NCBI RefSeq assembly: GCF_001571105.1
Contig: NZ_BCTD01000002.1
DNA: 64,000 bases
Reading direction: 5' to 3' (one strand)
Source: Azotobacter vinelandii
Lineage (GTDB): Bacteria; Pseudomonadota; Gammaproteobacteria; Pseudomonadales; Pseudomonadaceae
Made by a program: the position numbers and the translations under genes. A model generated the notes under the pieces. That model did not search any database. It saw only the letters and a program-made list of their open reading frames with translations, and was not told the origin of the DNA. Of this stretch, positions 35,658 to 46,242 are shown in pieces; the stretch's first letter is position 1, and every line of letters begins with the position of its first letter.

Positions 35658-36740
35658 ATGCTGCTGCTGCTGGCAGAGTACCTGCAACAGTTCCATACCG
35701 GTTTCGCGGTCGTCCAGTATCTGACCCTGCGCGGGATTCTCGGGGTGCTGACCGCCCTGATCCTGGCTCTGTGCCTGGGCCCCTGGATGATCCGGACCCT
35801 GCAGATCCGCCAGATCGGCCAGGCGGTGCGCGACGACGGTCCGCAGTCGCACCTGTCGAAGAAGGGTACGCCGACCATGGGCGGCGCGCTCATCCTGTCC
35901 GCCATCGCCATCAGCACCCTGCTCTGGGCGGACCTGTCCAACCGCTACGTCTGGACCGTACTGGCCGTGACCCTGCTGTTCGGTGCCATCGGCTGGGTCG
36001 ATGACTACCGCAAGGTGATCGAGAAGAACTCCCGCGGCCTGCCGAGCCGCTGGAAGTATTTCTGGCAATCGGTCTTCGGCCTCGGCGCCGCGCTCTTCCT
36101 TTATATGACTGCACAGACTCCGGCCGAAACCACCTTGATCCTGCCGTTGATCAAGACCATCGAGATCCCTCTCGGCGCCGCATTCATCGTGCTGACCTAT
36201 TTCGTCATCGTCGGCTCGAGCAATGCGGTGAACCTGACCGACGGACTCGACGGTCTGGCGATCATGCCCACGGTGATGGTCGGTGGTGCCCTGGGCATCT
36301 TCTGCTATCTGTCCGGCAACGTGAAGTTCGCCGAGTACCTGCTGATTCCCAGCGTGGCAGGCGCCGGCGAACTGATCGTGTTCTGCGGCGCGCTGATCGG
36401 TGCCGGTCTCGGTTTTCTCTGGTTCAACACCTATCCGGCCCAAGTCTTCATGGGCGATGTGGGAGCGCTGGCGCTGGGAGCGGCGCTGGGCACCATCGCG
36501 GTGATCGTTCGTCAGGAGGTGGTGCTGTTCATCATGGGAGGAGTGTTCGTCATGGAAACCCTGTCGGTGATGATCCAGGTCGCCTCCTTCAAGCTCACCG
36601 GCAAGCGCGTGTTCCGCATGGCACCGATCCACCACCACTTCGAACTGAAGGGCTGGCCGGAGCCACGGGTGATCGTGCGTTTCTGGATCATCACCGTGGT
36701 TCTGGTGCTGATCGGTTTGGCGACCCTGAAGTTGCGCTGA
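35658..36740 (+). CDS. mraY: Phospho-MurNAc-pentapeptide transferase MraY
   Basis: Integral membrane enzyme that attaches phospho-MurNAc-pentapeptide to undecaprenyl phosphate, forming lipid I. The 360 residues (E. coli also 360) have ten predicted helices. The conserved loops include KKGTPTMGGALIL near 71-83, DDYRKV near 115, NAVNLTDGLDGLA near 190 and APIHHHFELKGWPE near the C-terminus. It starts directly after the murF stop with no intergenic base. Confidence 0.98.
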   Translation: MLLLLAEYLQQFHTGFAVVQYLTLRGILGVLTALILALCLGPWMIRTLQIRQIGQAVRDDGPQSHLSKKGTPTMGGALILSAIAISTLLWADLSNRYVWTVLAVTLLFGAIGWVDDYRKVIEKNSRGLPSRWKYFWQSVFGLGAALFLYMTAQTPAETTLILPLIKTIEIPLGAAFIVLTYFVIVGSSNAVNLTDGLDGLAIMPTVMVGGALGIFCYLSGNVKFAEYLLIPSVAGAGELIVFCGALIGAGLGFLWFNTYPAQVFMGDVGALALGAALGTIAVIVRQEVVLFIMGGVFVMETLSVMIQVASFKLTGKRVFRMAPIHHHFELKGWPEPRVIVRFWIITVVLVLIGLATLKLR

Positions 36741-36750
36741 GGGCAGGGAA

Positions 36751-38097
36751 ATGAGCCTGATCGCTTCCGACCAATTCCGCATCGTCGTCGGTCTCGGCAA
36801 GAGCGGCATGTCCCTGGTGCGCTTCCTGGCCCGCCAGGGCGCGCGGTTCGCCGTGGTCGACACCCGCGCCAATCCTCCGGAGCTGGCCACCTTGAAGGCA
36901 CAGTTCCCGCAGGTCGAAGTGCGTTGCGGTGAGTTGGACGTGGAATTCCTCTGCCGCGCCAGCGAGCTTTACGTCAGTCCTGGCCTGGCTCTGTCCACGC
37001 CGGCATTGCAGGCCGCAGCCGCGCGCGGAGTGAGGTTGTCCGGCGACATCGAGTTGTTCGCCCGGTACGCCAGGGCGCCGATCGTCGCCATTACCGGCTC
37101 CAACGCCAAGAGCACGGTGACCACCCTGGTTGGCGAGATGGCCCGGGCGGCCGGGCGGCGTGTGGCGGTGGGCGGCAATCTGGGTACTCCGGCCCTCGAC
37201 CTGCTGGACGATGGCATCGAGTTGTATGTGCTGGAGTTGTCCAGCTTCCAGTTGGAGACCACCGAACGGCTGAATGCCGAGGTCGCCACCTGTCTCAACG
37301 TCAGTGAAGACCACATGGATCGCTATGCCGACCTGCAGGCCTATCACCTGGCCAAGCACCGCATCTTCCGCGGCGCACGCCAGGTGGTGGTGAACCGGGA
37401 CGATGCCTTGTCCCGGCCGCTGGTCGCCGACCGGCTACCATGCTGGACCTTCGGCCTCGGCAAGCCGGATTTCAAGGGGTTCGGTCTGCTGGAGGAGAAC
37501 GGCGAGAAATGCCTGGCCTTCCAGTTCGAGACGCTCATGCCGGTCCGCGAACTGAAGATTCGCGGTGCCCACAACCAGGCCAATGCCCTGGCGGCAATGG
37601 CCCTGGGGCACGCGGTTGGCTTGCCGTTCGCGCCGATGCTGGAGACTCTGAAGCGCTTCGCCGGATTGCCCCACCGTTGCCAGTGGCTGCGGGACGTGCG
37701 TGAAGTGGGGTATTACGATGACTCCAAGGCAACCAATGTCGGTGCCGCGCTGGCAGCGATCGAGGGGCTGGGGGCGGATATCGCCGGCAAGCTGGTGCTG
37801 ATCGCCGGTGGCGATGGCAAGGGGGCGGATTTCTCCAGTCTTCGTCGGCCGGTCGCTGAGCACTGCCGTGCCGTAGTGTTGCTCGGGCGCGATGCCGGGC
37901 GCATCGCCGTGGTGCTGGATGGCGCCGTACCGCTGGTCCGGGTCGGGACGTTGGAGGAGGCGGTCGAGCGTTCGGCTTCCCTGGCCGAGGCGGGCGATGC
38001 CGTGCTGCTGTCGCCGGCCTGCGCCAGCCTGGATATGTTCCGAAACTTCGAAGAGCGTGGACGCCTGTTCGCCCAAGCGGTGGGAGGGCTCTCCTGA
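36751..38097 (+). CDS. murD: UDP-MurNAc-L-alanine:D-glutamate ligase MurD
   Basis: Adds D-glutamate to UDP-MurNAc-L-Ala. The 448 residues show the N-terminal nucleotide-binding stretch IVVGLGKSGMSLVRFLARQG and the ATP loop ITGSNAKSTVTTL near 114-126. In this loop alanine replaces the glycine found in many Mur ligases, as I recall for Pseudomonas MurD. DDSKATNVGAALAAI is near 324-338. The start follows a GGCAGGGAA site. It overlaps ftsW by one base (TGATG). Confidence 0.96.
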   Translation: MSLIASDQFRIVVGLGKSGMSLVRFLARQGARFAVVDTRANPPELATLKAQFPQVEVRCGELDVEFLCRASELYVSPGLALSTPALQAAAARGVRLSGDIELFARYARAPIVAITGSNAKSTVTTLVGEMARAAGRRVAVGGNLGTPALDLLDDGIELYVLELSSFQLETTERLNAEVATCLNVSEDHMDRYADLQAYHLAKHRIFRGARQVVVNRDDALSRPLVADRLPCWTFGLGKPDFKGFGLLEENGEKCLAFQFETLMPVRELKIRGAHNQANALAAMALGHAVGLPFAPMLETLKRFAGLPHRCQWLRDVREVGYYDDSKATNVGAALAAIEGLGADIAGKLVLIAGGDGKGADFSSLRRPVAEHCRAVVLLGRDAGRIAVVLDGAVPLVRVGTLEEAVERSASLAEAGDAVLLSPACASLDMFRNFEERGRLFAQAVGGLS

Positions 38098-39317
38098 TGC
38101 TGGCCCTGTTGCGTCCCTATCCGTCGCCACTCTTCAGCCAGCGTGGCTTCGATGTCGACTTTCCGATGCTGGCCGGTTGCTTGGCCCTGCTCGGCCTCGG
38201 ACTGGTGATGATTACCTCGGCATCCTCCGAAGTCGCTGCGGTGCAAGCCGGTAACACCTTTTATTACATGGTCCGCCATCTGGTGTATCTGGTGATCGGC
38301 ATCGTCGCGGGTGGCGTGGTGATGCTGATACCGCTGGAAACCTGGCAGAGCATGGGGGGCAAGCTGCTGCTGGCCGCCTTTGGTGTGCTGATCCTCGTGC
38401 TGGTCCCGGGTATCGGGCGCGAGGTGAACGGTTCGATGCGCTGGATCGGTTTCGGTGCTTTCAACGTCCAGCCATCGGAGCTCGCCAAGTTGTTCGTGGT
38501 GATCTACCTCGCCGGCTATCTGGTGCGCCGCGAGGACGAGGTGCGCCGGCGCTGGATCGGCTTCATCAAGCCGATCATCGTATTGATCCCGTTGGCTGGG
38601 TTGCTGCTGCTGGAGCCGGACTTCGGCGCCACCGTGGTGATGCTGGGCTCCGCTGCGGCGATGTTGTTCCTCGGCGGCGTCGGCCTGTTCCGTTTCACCC
38701 TGTTGGCCGGCGCTGCCGTCGCTGCGGTGTTCGTGCTGGTGCAGACCCAGGAATATCGCCTGCAACGCCTGATCACCTTCACAGATCCCTGGGCCGACCA
38801 GTTCGGTGCCGGTTATCAGTTGACCCAGGCGCTGATCGCTTTCGGGCGTGGCGAGTGGCTGGGGGTCGGACTCGGCAACAGCGTACAGAAGCAGTTCTAC
38901 CTGCCGGAGGCGCACACCGATTTCGTCTTCTCCGTGCTGGCCGAGGAACTGGGGATGTTCGGTGCGTTGGCGACCCTCGGCCTATTTACCTTCGTTTGCG
39001 TGCGCGCGCTCTATCTCGGGCTATGGGCCGAGAAGGCGCGGCAATATTTCTCGGCCTATGTGGCCTATGGACTGGCCTTCCTGTGGATCGGCCAGTTCCT
39101 CATCAACATCGGGGTGAATGTCGGTCTGCTGCCGACCAAGGGGCTGACCCTGCCTTTCCTCAGTTATGGCGGTAGTTCGCTGGTGATCTGCTGTGTCAGC
39201 CTGGGTCTGCTGTTGCGTCTGGACTGGGAGCGCCGCACTCGGCTGGGCAACGAAAACGCACGGTTCAGCGAGGAAGATTTCGCCGAGGATCACGAGGAGC
39301 AAACCGATGGGCGCTAA
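38097..39317 (+). CDS. ftsW: Septal peptidoglycan glycosyltransferase FtsW
   Basis: SEDS-family polymerase that builds glycan strands at the septum with FtsI. The 406-residue protein has about ten transmembrane helices. The SEDS signature regions are present, for example NGSMRWIGFGAFNVQPSELAK near 110-130, FVFSVLAEELG near 280, and INIGVNVGLLPTKGLTLPFLSYGG near the C-terminus. It overlaps murD by one base and murG by 11 bases. Confidence 0.97.
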   Translation: MLALLRPYPSPLFSQRGFDVDFPMLAGCLALLGLGLVMITSASSEVAAVQAGNTFYYMVRHLVYLVIGIVAGGVVMLIPLETWQSMGGKLLLAAFGVLILVLVPGIGREVNGSMRWIGFGAFNVQPSELAKLFVVIYLAGYLVRREDEVRRRWIGFIKPIIVLIPLAGLLLLEPDFGATVVMLGSAAAMLFLGGVGLFRFTLLAGAAVAAVFVLVQTQEYRLQRLITFTDPWADQFGAGYQLTQALIAFGRGEWLGVGLGNSVQKQFYLPEAHTDFVFSVLAEELGMFGALATLGLFTFVCVRALYLGLWAEKARQYFSAYVAYGLAFLWIGQFLINIGVNVGLLPTKGLTLPFLSYGGSSLVICCVSLGLLLRLDWERRTRLGNENARFSEEDFAEDHEEQTDGR

Positions 39318-40377
39318 TGTACTGATCATGGCAGGCGGTACTGGGGGCCATGTATTCCCGGCGCTTGCTTGTGCACGGGAATTCCAGGCGCGTGGCTATG
39401 CCGTGCACTGGCTCGGTACACCGCGTGGAATCGAGAACGATCTGGTGCCCTCGGCCGGGCTGCCGCTGCATCGGATTCAGATCGGCGGGCTGCGTGGCAA
39501 GGGGTTGGCAACCCTGCTCAAGGCTCCTTTCCAATTAATCCGCTCGCTGTTCCAGGCCCGTCGGATCATGAACGAGCTGCGTCCCGTATGCGTGCTGGGT
39601 ATGGGCGGATTCGTCACCGGTCCCGGCGGTGTGGCGGCAAAACTGACTGGCGCCCCCCTGGTCATCCACGAGCAGAATGCCGTGGCAGGCACCTCAAACC
39701 GGGCATTGGCGCCGCTGGCCGACAGGATCTGCGAGGCCTTTCCGGATACCTTCAAGCCCACCGGCAAACGCCGTACTACCGGTAATCCGGTGCGTTCCGA
39801 GCTGTTTCTGGACAGCTCGCGGCAGATCCCCGACGGACGCAGGCTGCGCCTGCTGGTCCTGGGCGGAAGCCTGGGCGCCGAGCCCCTGAACAAGCTGCTG
39901 CCCGCGGCCCTGGCGCTGATTCCTGTGGAGCAGCGGCCGGAGCTCTTTCATCAGGCCGGTCGCCAGCACCATGAGAGCACCGCCGATCGCTACCGCGAAG
40001 CGGGGGTGGAGGCCGAGGTCGTGCCCTTCATCGAGGATATGGCCCGCGTCTACGCCTGGGCCGATCTGGTGGTCTGCCGTGCTGGCGCCTTGACCGTGAG
40101 CGAGCTTGCCGCCGCCGGGCTGCCTGCGTTGCTGGTGCCGCTGCCGCATGCCATCGACGATCACCAGACCCGCAATGCCGATTATCTGGCACGGGAGGGC
40201 GCGGCCTTCCTGTTGCCGCAAGCGACCACGACAGCCGCCGACCTGGCCGCCCGCCTGAGCGAGGTATCGATGCACCCCGAGCAACTCGAAGGTATGGCCG
40301 CCAGGGCCCGCCGTCTGGCCAAGCCCGATGCGACCCGTACGGTCGTGGACATCTGCCTGGAGGTGGCGCGTGGTTAA
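39307..40377 (+). CDS. murG: Lipid II synthase glycosyltransferase MurG
   Basis: Peripheral membrane glycosyltransferase converting lipid I to lipid II with UDP-GlcNAc. The ATG at 39307, inside the end of ftsW, gives 356 residues beginning [20 protein letters not shown], the conserved G-loop. An earlier frame start at 39193 lies in ftsW. Other motifs are [28 protein letters not shown] and [13 protein letters not shown]. It ends seven bases inside murC. Confidence 0.97.
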
Positions 40378-41836
40378 GTCCCAGGACGCGATCCAGGCCG
40401 AGATCCGCCGCATGCGGCGGATCGGGTGCATTCACTTCGTCGGTATCGGGGGGGCCGGCATGTGTGGCATCGCCGAGGTACTGCTGAATCTCGGTTATGA
40501 GGTTTCCGGTTCCGATCTCAAGGCGTCGCCCGTGACCGCGCGCCTGGAAAGCTTCGGTGCGAAGATTTTCATCGGTCATCGTGCCGAGAATGCCGCCAGC
40601 GCCGATGTGCTGGTGGTATCCAGTGCGGTGAACAGTTCCAACCCTGAGGTGATGACCGCCCTGGAACGACGCATCCCGGTGGTGCCGCGGGCGGAGATGC
40701 TCGCCGAACTGATGCGTTACCGACATGGCATCGCCGTGGCCGGTACCCATGGCAAGACCACCACCACCAGTCTGATCGCTTCGGTATTCGCGGCCGGTGG
40801 GCTGGACCCGACCTTCGTCATCGGCGGCCGGCTGAATGCCGCAGGCACCAATGCCCAGCTCGGCAGCAGCCGCTATCTGATCGCCGAGGCCGACGAGAGC
40901 GACGCCAGTTTCCTGCATCTGCAGCCCATGGTGGCCGTGGTCACCAACATTGATGCCGATCACATGGACACTTATGAAGGCGACTTCAGCCGGCTGAAGA
41001 AGACCTTCGTGGATTTTCTGCACAATCTTCCGTTCTACGGCCTGGCGGTGCTTTGTGTGGATGATCCGGTGGTACGCGAGATCCTGCCCCTGGTCGCCCG
41101 TCCGACGATCACCTATGGCCTCGGCGAGGATGCCGATATACGTGCCGTCGACATCCGCCAGGCCGGAATGCGTACCTATTTCACCGTGTTGCGCCAGGAG
41201 CGTGCACCGCTCGAGATGTCGGTCAACATGCCGGGAGTGCACAACGTGCTGAATGCCCTGGCCACCATTGCCATCGCCTGCGACGAAGGCATCGACGATA
41301 CCGCCATCGTCCAGGGACTGTCGGGCTTCCAGGGGGTCGGCCGGCGCTTTCAGGTGTATGGCGAACTGCAGATCGAGGGGGGCGGCGTGATGCTGGTCGA
41401 CGACTATGGCCATCATCCACGCGAGGTCGCCGCGGTGCTCAAGGCAGTCCGTGGCGGCTGGCCGGATCGCCGTCTGGTGATGGTCTACCAGCCGCACCGC
41501 TTCACCCGGACGCGCGATCTCTACGAGGACTTCGTCCAGATCCTGTCCGATGCCAATGTGCTGCTGCTGATGGAGGTCTACCCGGCCGGCGAGGAGCCGA
41601 TTCCCGGGGCCGACAGTCGCAGCCTGTGCCGCAGCATCCGCCAGCGCGGCCAACTGGACCCGATCTACGTCGAGCGTGGTGCGGATATTGCCCCGTTGCT
41701 CAAGCCGTTGCTGCGTCCCGGCGACATCCTGCTTTGCCAGGGGGCCGGCGATATCGGCGGCCTGGCACCACAACTGCTCCGGAATCCGTTGTTCGGCGGC
41801 CGGCCCGAGGCGGTCGCCCAGAGGGAATTGCCATGA
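40370..41836 (+). CDS. murC: UDP-MurNAc:L-alanine ligase MurC
   Basis: Adds the first amino acid of the peptide stem to UDP-MurNAc. The GTG at 40370 is selected because GGAGG at 40359-40363 is placed correctly for it and it overlaps the murG end. The frame further upstream belongs to murG. The 488 residues include [19 protein letters not shown], the ATP loop [13 protein letters not shown] near 120, and [16 protein letters not shown] near 347-362. Confidence 0.97.
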
Positions 41837-42780
41837 ATCACGCCCTGAAGTCCACACTGGCTCCGCAAGCCTTCGGTCGTGTCGCCGTACTGTTCGGCGG
41901 CAAGAGCGCCGAGCGGGCGGTCTCCCTGAAGTCCGGCCAGGCCGTGCTGGAAGCGCTGCAGAGCGCCGGCGTGGACGCTTTCGGCATCGACGTCGGCGAC
42001 GACCTGCTCGAGCGACTGGGTCGCGAGCGGATCGATCGGGCCTTCATCGTCCTGCATGGCCGTGGCGGCGAGGATGGCAGCATGCAGGGCCTGCTCGAAT
42101 GTGTCGGCATTCCCTACACCGGCAGCGGCGTTCTCGCTTCGGCCCTGGCGATGGACAAGCTGCGCACCAAGCAGGTCTGGCAGAGCCTGGGGTTGCCGAC
42201 GCCGCGCCATGCGGTGCCGACCAGCGAGAGCGACTGCCGGGCCGCCGCACGGGATCTCGGTTTTCCGCTGATCGTCAAGCCGGCCCACGAAGGCTCGAGC
42301 ATCGGCATGGCCAAGGTGAATGACATCGACGAACTGATCGCCGCCTGGCTGTCTGCCCGCTCCCATGACCCCCAGGTGCTGGTCGAGCAGTGGATCCAGG
42401 GGCCGGAGTTCACCGTCGCCCTATTGCGTGGGCAGGTGTTACCTCCGATCGGTCTGGGCACGCCGCACAGTTTCTACGATTACGACGCCAAGTATCTGGC
42501 CTCGGATACCCAGTACCGGATTCCCTGCGGGCTCGATTCCAGCAAGGAGGAGGAGTTGAAGGCGTTGTGCGCGCGTGCCTGCGAGGCGGTGGGGGTGCAG
42601 GGTTGGGCGCGGGTCGACGTGATGCAGGACGCGGAGGGCCGCTTCTGGCTGCTTGAAGTCAATACGGTGCCGGGCATGACCGATCATAGTCTGGTGCCGA
42701 TGGCCGCGCGTGCCGCGGGACTGGATTTCCAGCAACTGGTGCTGGCGGTTCTGGCCGACAGCGTCGAGGCAAGGGGCTGA
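41833..42780 (+). CDS. ddlB: D-alanine:D-alanine ligase DdlB
   Basis: ATP-grasp ligase making D-Ala-D-Ala for MurF. The ATG at 41833 (ATGA overlap with murC) gives 315 residues. Visible are [36 protein letters not shown], the ATP-grasp segment [17 protein letters not shown] and [18 protein letters not shown] near 278-295. The more upstream open frame lies in murC. ftsQ follows after three bases. Confidence 0.97.
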
Positions 42781-42783
42781 GCC

Positions 42784-43644
42784 ATGTACGGCACCATGCT
42801 TCGTCATCGACAACCAGGGCTGGGGCGAGCCCCGGCACGCAAGCCGGTTCGCCGGGGAGCCAGCCGCACGGTGGCCAAGCCGCCCGTATCGGCGCGCCTG
42901 TCGACACTGGGCATGACCTTGCTGAAGAAGCTGGGCGGTTTGCTCCTGTTGGCGGCTCTCTGCGCGGGTGGCTACTTCCTGGCGCAACGTCTGATGCCCT
43001 ATGCGGACCAGCCGATCGCCGATGTCAGGTTGGAAGGGCATCTCAGCTACGTCAGCAACCAGACAGTCCTCGATCGCATCGCGCCTTTCCGCCAGGCGAG
43101 CTTTTTCAGCGTCGATCTGGCCGGCATCCGCGATGCGCTCGAGAGCATTTCCTGGATCGCCAAGGCCGAAGTGCGGCGCGTATGGCCCGATCAACTGGTG
43201 GTTCACCTGGAAGAGCAACTGCCGATAGCGCGCTGGGGCGATGAAGCGTTGCTGAACAATCAGGGAGAGTCCTTCGCGCCGAGCGAAGTATCCCGCTATG
43301 AGCATCTGCCGCAGTTGGCCGGCCCCCAGCAGGCGCAGGAAAAGGTGATGCAGCAGTATCACGTGCTCAACCAGATGCTCAGGCCCCTGGGCTTTTCCAT
43401 TGCACGTCTGGAGCTGCGCGAGCGCGGCAGTTGGTACGTCACCACCACCCAGGGCATCGAGCTGTTGCTCGGGCGTGATCATTTGCTCGCCAAGATGCGC
43501 CGCTTCAGCGCCATCTATGAGCGGGCCTTGAAAGAGCAGAATGCGAATATCGCGCGCATCGATCTGCGCTATGCCAACGGGCTGGCCGTGGCATGGCGGG
43601 AGCCGGTCGCGCCAACGGCGGTCGAGCCCGCCGCTGTGCACTGA
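42784..43644 (+). CDS. ftsQ: Cell division protein FtsQ
   Basis: Bitopic divisome protein linking early and late division proteins, partner of FtsB and FtsL. In the 286 residues an arginine-rich cytoplasmic tail (about 1-45) precedes one transmembrane helix (GGLLLLAALCAGGYFLA, about 50-67). A POTRA domain follows (IADVRLEGHLSYVSNQTVL), then the beta domain. It lies between ddlB and ftsA with short gaps. Confidence 0.96.
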   Translation: MYGTMLRHRQPGLGRAPARKPVRRGASRTVAKPPVSARLSTLGMTLLKKLGGLLLLAALCAGGYFLAQRLMPYADQPIADVRLEGHLSYVSNQTVLDRIAPFRQASFFSVDLAGIRDALESISWIAKAEVRRVWPDQLVVHLEEQLPIARWGDEALLNNQGESFAPSEVSRYEHLPQLAGPQQAQEKVMQQYHVLNQMLRPLGFSIARLELRERGSWYVTTTQGIELLLGRDHLLAKMRRFSAIYERALKEQNANIARIDLRYANGLAVAWREPVAPTAVEPAAVH

Positions 43645-43665
43645 GTTGAGGAGCAGGCAGAAAAC

Positions 43666-44913
43666 ATGGCAAGCGCGCAGAGCGGCAAGATGATCGTCGG
43701 TCTCGACATCGGCACCTCCAAGGTGGTGGCCCTGGTTGGCGAGGTGACGGCCGATGGCCAATTGGAGATCGTCGGGATCGGTTCCCATCCTTCGCGGGGT
43801 TTGAAGAAGGGTGTGGTAGTGAATATCGAGTCCACCGTGCAGTCCATCCAGCGGGCAGTGGAAGAGGCCCAACTGATGGCCGGCTGCCAGATTCACTCGG
43901 CCTTCGTCGGCCTGGCCGGGAACCATATCCGCAGTCTGAACTCCCACGGAATTGTCGCCATCCGTGATCGCGAGGTCAGTCAGGCGGATCTCGAGCGCGT
44001 TCTGGATGCGGCCCAGGCGGTGGCGATTCCTTCGGATCAGCGAGTGCTGCACACCCTGCCGCAGGACTACGTGATCGATAACCAGGAAGGCGTACGCGAG
44101 CCGCTGGGGATGTCCGGCGTGCGTCTGGAGGCCAAGGTGCACGTGGTGACCTGTGCGGTGAATGCCGCGCAGAACGTCGAGAAGTGCGTGCGCCGCTGCG
44201 ATCTGGAGGTGGACGACATCATCCTCGAACAGTTGGCTTCCGCCCATGCGGTACTCACCGAGGACGAGAGGGAGCTGGGCGTATGCCTGGTCGATATCGG
44301 TGGCGGTACCACCGATATCGCCATCTTCACCGAGGGAGCGATCCGGCATACCGCTGTGATCCCGATCGCCGGCGATCAGGTCACCAACGACATCGCCATG
44401 GCGCTACGCACGCCGACCCAGTATGCCGAGGAGATCAAGATTCGTTATGCCTGCGCCCTGGCCAAGCTGACCGGCGCCGGCGAAACCATCAACGTCCCCA
44501 GTGTCGGCGAGCGCCCCTCGCGGGAGCTTTCCCGCCAGGCGCTGGCGGAAGTGGTCGAGCCTCGCTACGACGAGCTGTTCAGCCTGATCCATGCAGAGCT
44601 GCAGCGTAGCGGCTACGAGGACCTCATACCCGCCGGCGTCGTTCTGACCGGCGGCTCGGCGAAGATGGAAGGCGCCGTCGAGCTGGCCGAGGAGATCTTC
44701 CACATGCCTGTGCGCCTGGGGGTGCCGCACAGTGTCAGGGGAATGGATGACGTGATCGGCAACCCGATCTATTCGACCGGGGTGGGATTGCTGCTTTACG
44801 GGCTGCAGAAGCAGACCGAGGGCACGCCCGTATCCGGCACCAGCAGTTATGGCGAAGAAACCAAGATACCTGTCCTGGAACGACTCAAGCGATGGTTCCA
44901 AGGCAACTTCTGA
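43666..44913 (+). CDS. ftsA: Cell division protein FtsA
   Basis: Actin-like ATPase that anchors FtsZ filaments to the membrane. The 415 residues carry the phosphate 1 motif IVGLDIGTSKVVALVGE near 6-22, the phosphate 2 motif VCLVDIGGGTTDIAIF near 206-221 and VVLTGGSAKMEGAVELAEEI near 325-344. The C-terminal amphipathic tail VLERLKRWFQGNF is the membrane-targeting sequence. ftsZ follows after 38 bases. Confidence 0.98.
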   Translation: MASAQSGKMIVGLDIGTSKVVALVGEVTADGQLEIVGIGSHPSRGLKKGVVVNIESTVQSIQRAVEEAQLMAGCQIHSAFVGLAGNHIRSLNSHGIVAIRDREVSQADLERVLDAAQAVAIPSDQRVLHTLPQDYVIDNQEGVREPLGMSGVRLEAKVHVVTCAVNAAQNVEKCVRRCDLEVDDIILEQLASAHAVLTEDERELGVCLVDIGGGTTDIAIFTEGAIRHTAVIPIAGDQVTNDIAMALRTPTQYAEEIKIRYACALAKLTGAGETINVPSVGERPSRELSRQALAEVVEPRYDELFSLIHAELQRSGYEDLIPAGVVLTGGSAKMEGAVELAEEIFHMPVRLGVPHSVRGMDDVIGNPIYSTGVGLLLYGLQKQTEGTPVSGTSSYGEETKIPVLERLKRWFQGNF

Positions 44914-44951
44914 CAACGGCGGTAGGCAGTAAAAAAGAAAGGAGAGGGAAT

Positions 44952-46136
44952 ATGTTCGAGCTCGTAGACAACGTTCCGCAAAGTGCAGTGATCAAGGTCA
45001 TCGGTGTCGGTGGTGGCGGCGGCAATGCCGTGAATCACATGGCAGCCACCAGCATCGAGGGCGTCGAGTTCATTTGCGCCAACACCGATGCGCAGGCGTT
45101 GAAGAACATTACTGCACGGACGGTCCTGCAATTGGGCTCGGGGGTGACCAAGGGGCTGGGAGCCGGTGCCAACCCCGAGGTCGGCCGCGAAGCCGCAATG
45201 GAGGACCGCGAGCGTATCGCTGAGGTGCTGCAGGGCACCGACATGGTGTTCATCACTACCGGCATGGGCGGCGGTACCGGTACTGGCGCCGCTCCGGTCA
45301 TCGCCGAAGTGGCGAAGGGGCTGGGCATTCTGACGGTGGCCGTGGTGACCCGCCCGTTCCCGTTCGAAGGACGTAAGCGCATGCAGGTTGCCGAAGAGGG
45401 TATCCGCCTGCTGGCCGAGCATGTGGATTCGCTGATCACCATCCCCAACGAGAAACTGCTGACCATTCTCGGCAAGGATGCCAGCCTGCTGTCCGCTTTC
45501 GCCAAGGCTGACGATGTGCTGGCCGGTGCGGTTCGCGGTATTTCCGACATCATCAAGCGTCCCGGCATGATCAACGTCGACTTCGCCGACGTGAAGACGG
45601 TAATGAGCGAAATGGGCATGGCCATGATGGGTACCGGTTTTGCCAGCGGTCCGAACCGGGCGCGCGAGGCCACCGAGGCGGCGATCCGCAACCCGCTGCT
45701 GGAGGATGTCCATCTGCAGGGCGCTCGCGGCATTCTGGTGAATATCACGGCCGGCCCGGATCTCTCCCTGGGCGAATACTCCGACGTCGGCAACATCATC
45801 GAGCAGTTCGCATCCGACCAGGCCATGGTGAAGGTGGGCACCGTGATCGATCCGGACATGCGCGACGAATTGCATGTGACCGTGGTTGCCACTGGTCTGG
45901 GCACGCGAGCCGACAAGCCGATGAAAGTGGTGGACAATACGCTGCAGCCCGCTGGCGCTGCTGCTGCTGCTCCCGCTGTACCTCGCGGCGATCAGACGGT
46001 GAACTACAAGGACTACGAGCGGCCCACCGTACAGCGCCAGAGCCATGCCGCCAGCGCCACGGCTGCCAAGATCAACCCGCAGGACGACCTGGACTACCTG
46101 GACATCCCGGCTTTCCTGCGCCGTCAAGCAGATTGA
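44952..46136 (+). CDS. ftsZ: Cell division GTPase FtsZ
   Basis: Tubulin-like GTPase forming the Z ring. The ATG at 44952 follows a GGAGAGGG site and gives 394 residues; an upstream frame start overlaps ftsA. The tubulin signature is GMGGGTGTGAAPV near 105-117. The core runs to about 316, followed by an alanine-rich linker. The conserved C-terminal peptide DYLDIPAFLRRQAD binds FtsA and ZipA. Last gene of the uninterrupted dcw series, 106 bases before lpxC. Confidence 0.99.
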   Translation: MFELVDNVPQSAVIKVIGVGGGGGNAVNHMAATSIEGVEFICANTDAQALKNITARTVLQLGSGVTKGLGAGANPEVGREAAMEDRERIAEVLQGTDMVFITTGMGGGTGTGAAPVIAEVAKGLGILTVAVVTRPFPFEGRKRMQVAEEGIRLLAEHVDSLITIPNEKLLTILGKDASLLSAFAKADDVLAGAVRGISDIIKRPGMINVDFADVKTVMSEMGMAMMGTGFASGPNRAREATEAAIRNPLLEDVHLQGARGILVNITAGPDLSLGEYSDVGNIIEQFASDQAMVKVGTVIDPDMRDELHVTVVATGLGTRADKPMKVVDNTLQPAGAAAAAPAVPRGDQTVNYKDYERPTVQRQSHAASATAAKINPQDDLDYLDIPAFLRRQAD

Positions 46137-46170
46137 TTGCGTTTATCAGGGGTCTTGTATTGATTGATAT

Positions 46171-46205
46171 CCAGCAAATATTGGTTCTGCTATCATTTTT
46201 GCTGG
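46171..46205. repeat. Inverted repeat upstream of lpxC
   Basis: CCAGCAAA at 46171-46178 and TTTGCTGG at 46198-46205 form a perfect eight-base dyad around a 19-base spacer. The spacer contains a TATCAT hexamer (46191-46196) that could be a -10 element. It lies in the AT-rich ftsZ-lpxC gap. It is either an operator around a promoter or a hairpin in the mRNA; no T-run follows. Confidence 0.5.
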
Positions 46206-46242
46206 TTATTGAAGAAGATTCGCAACTGCTAGCGGCCAAACC

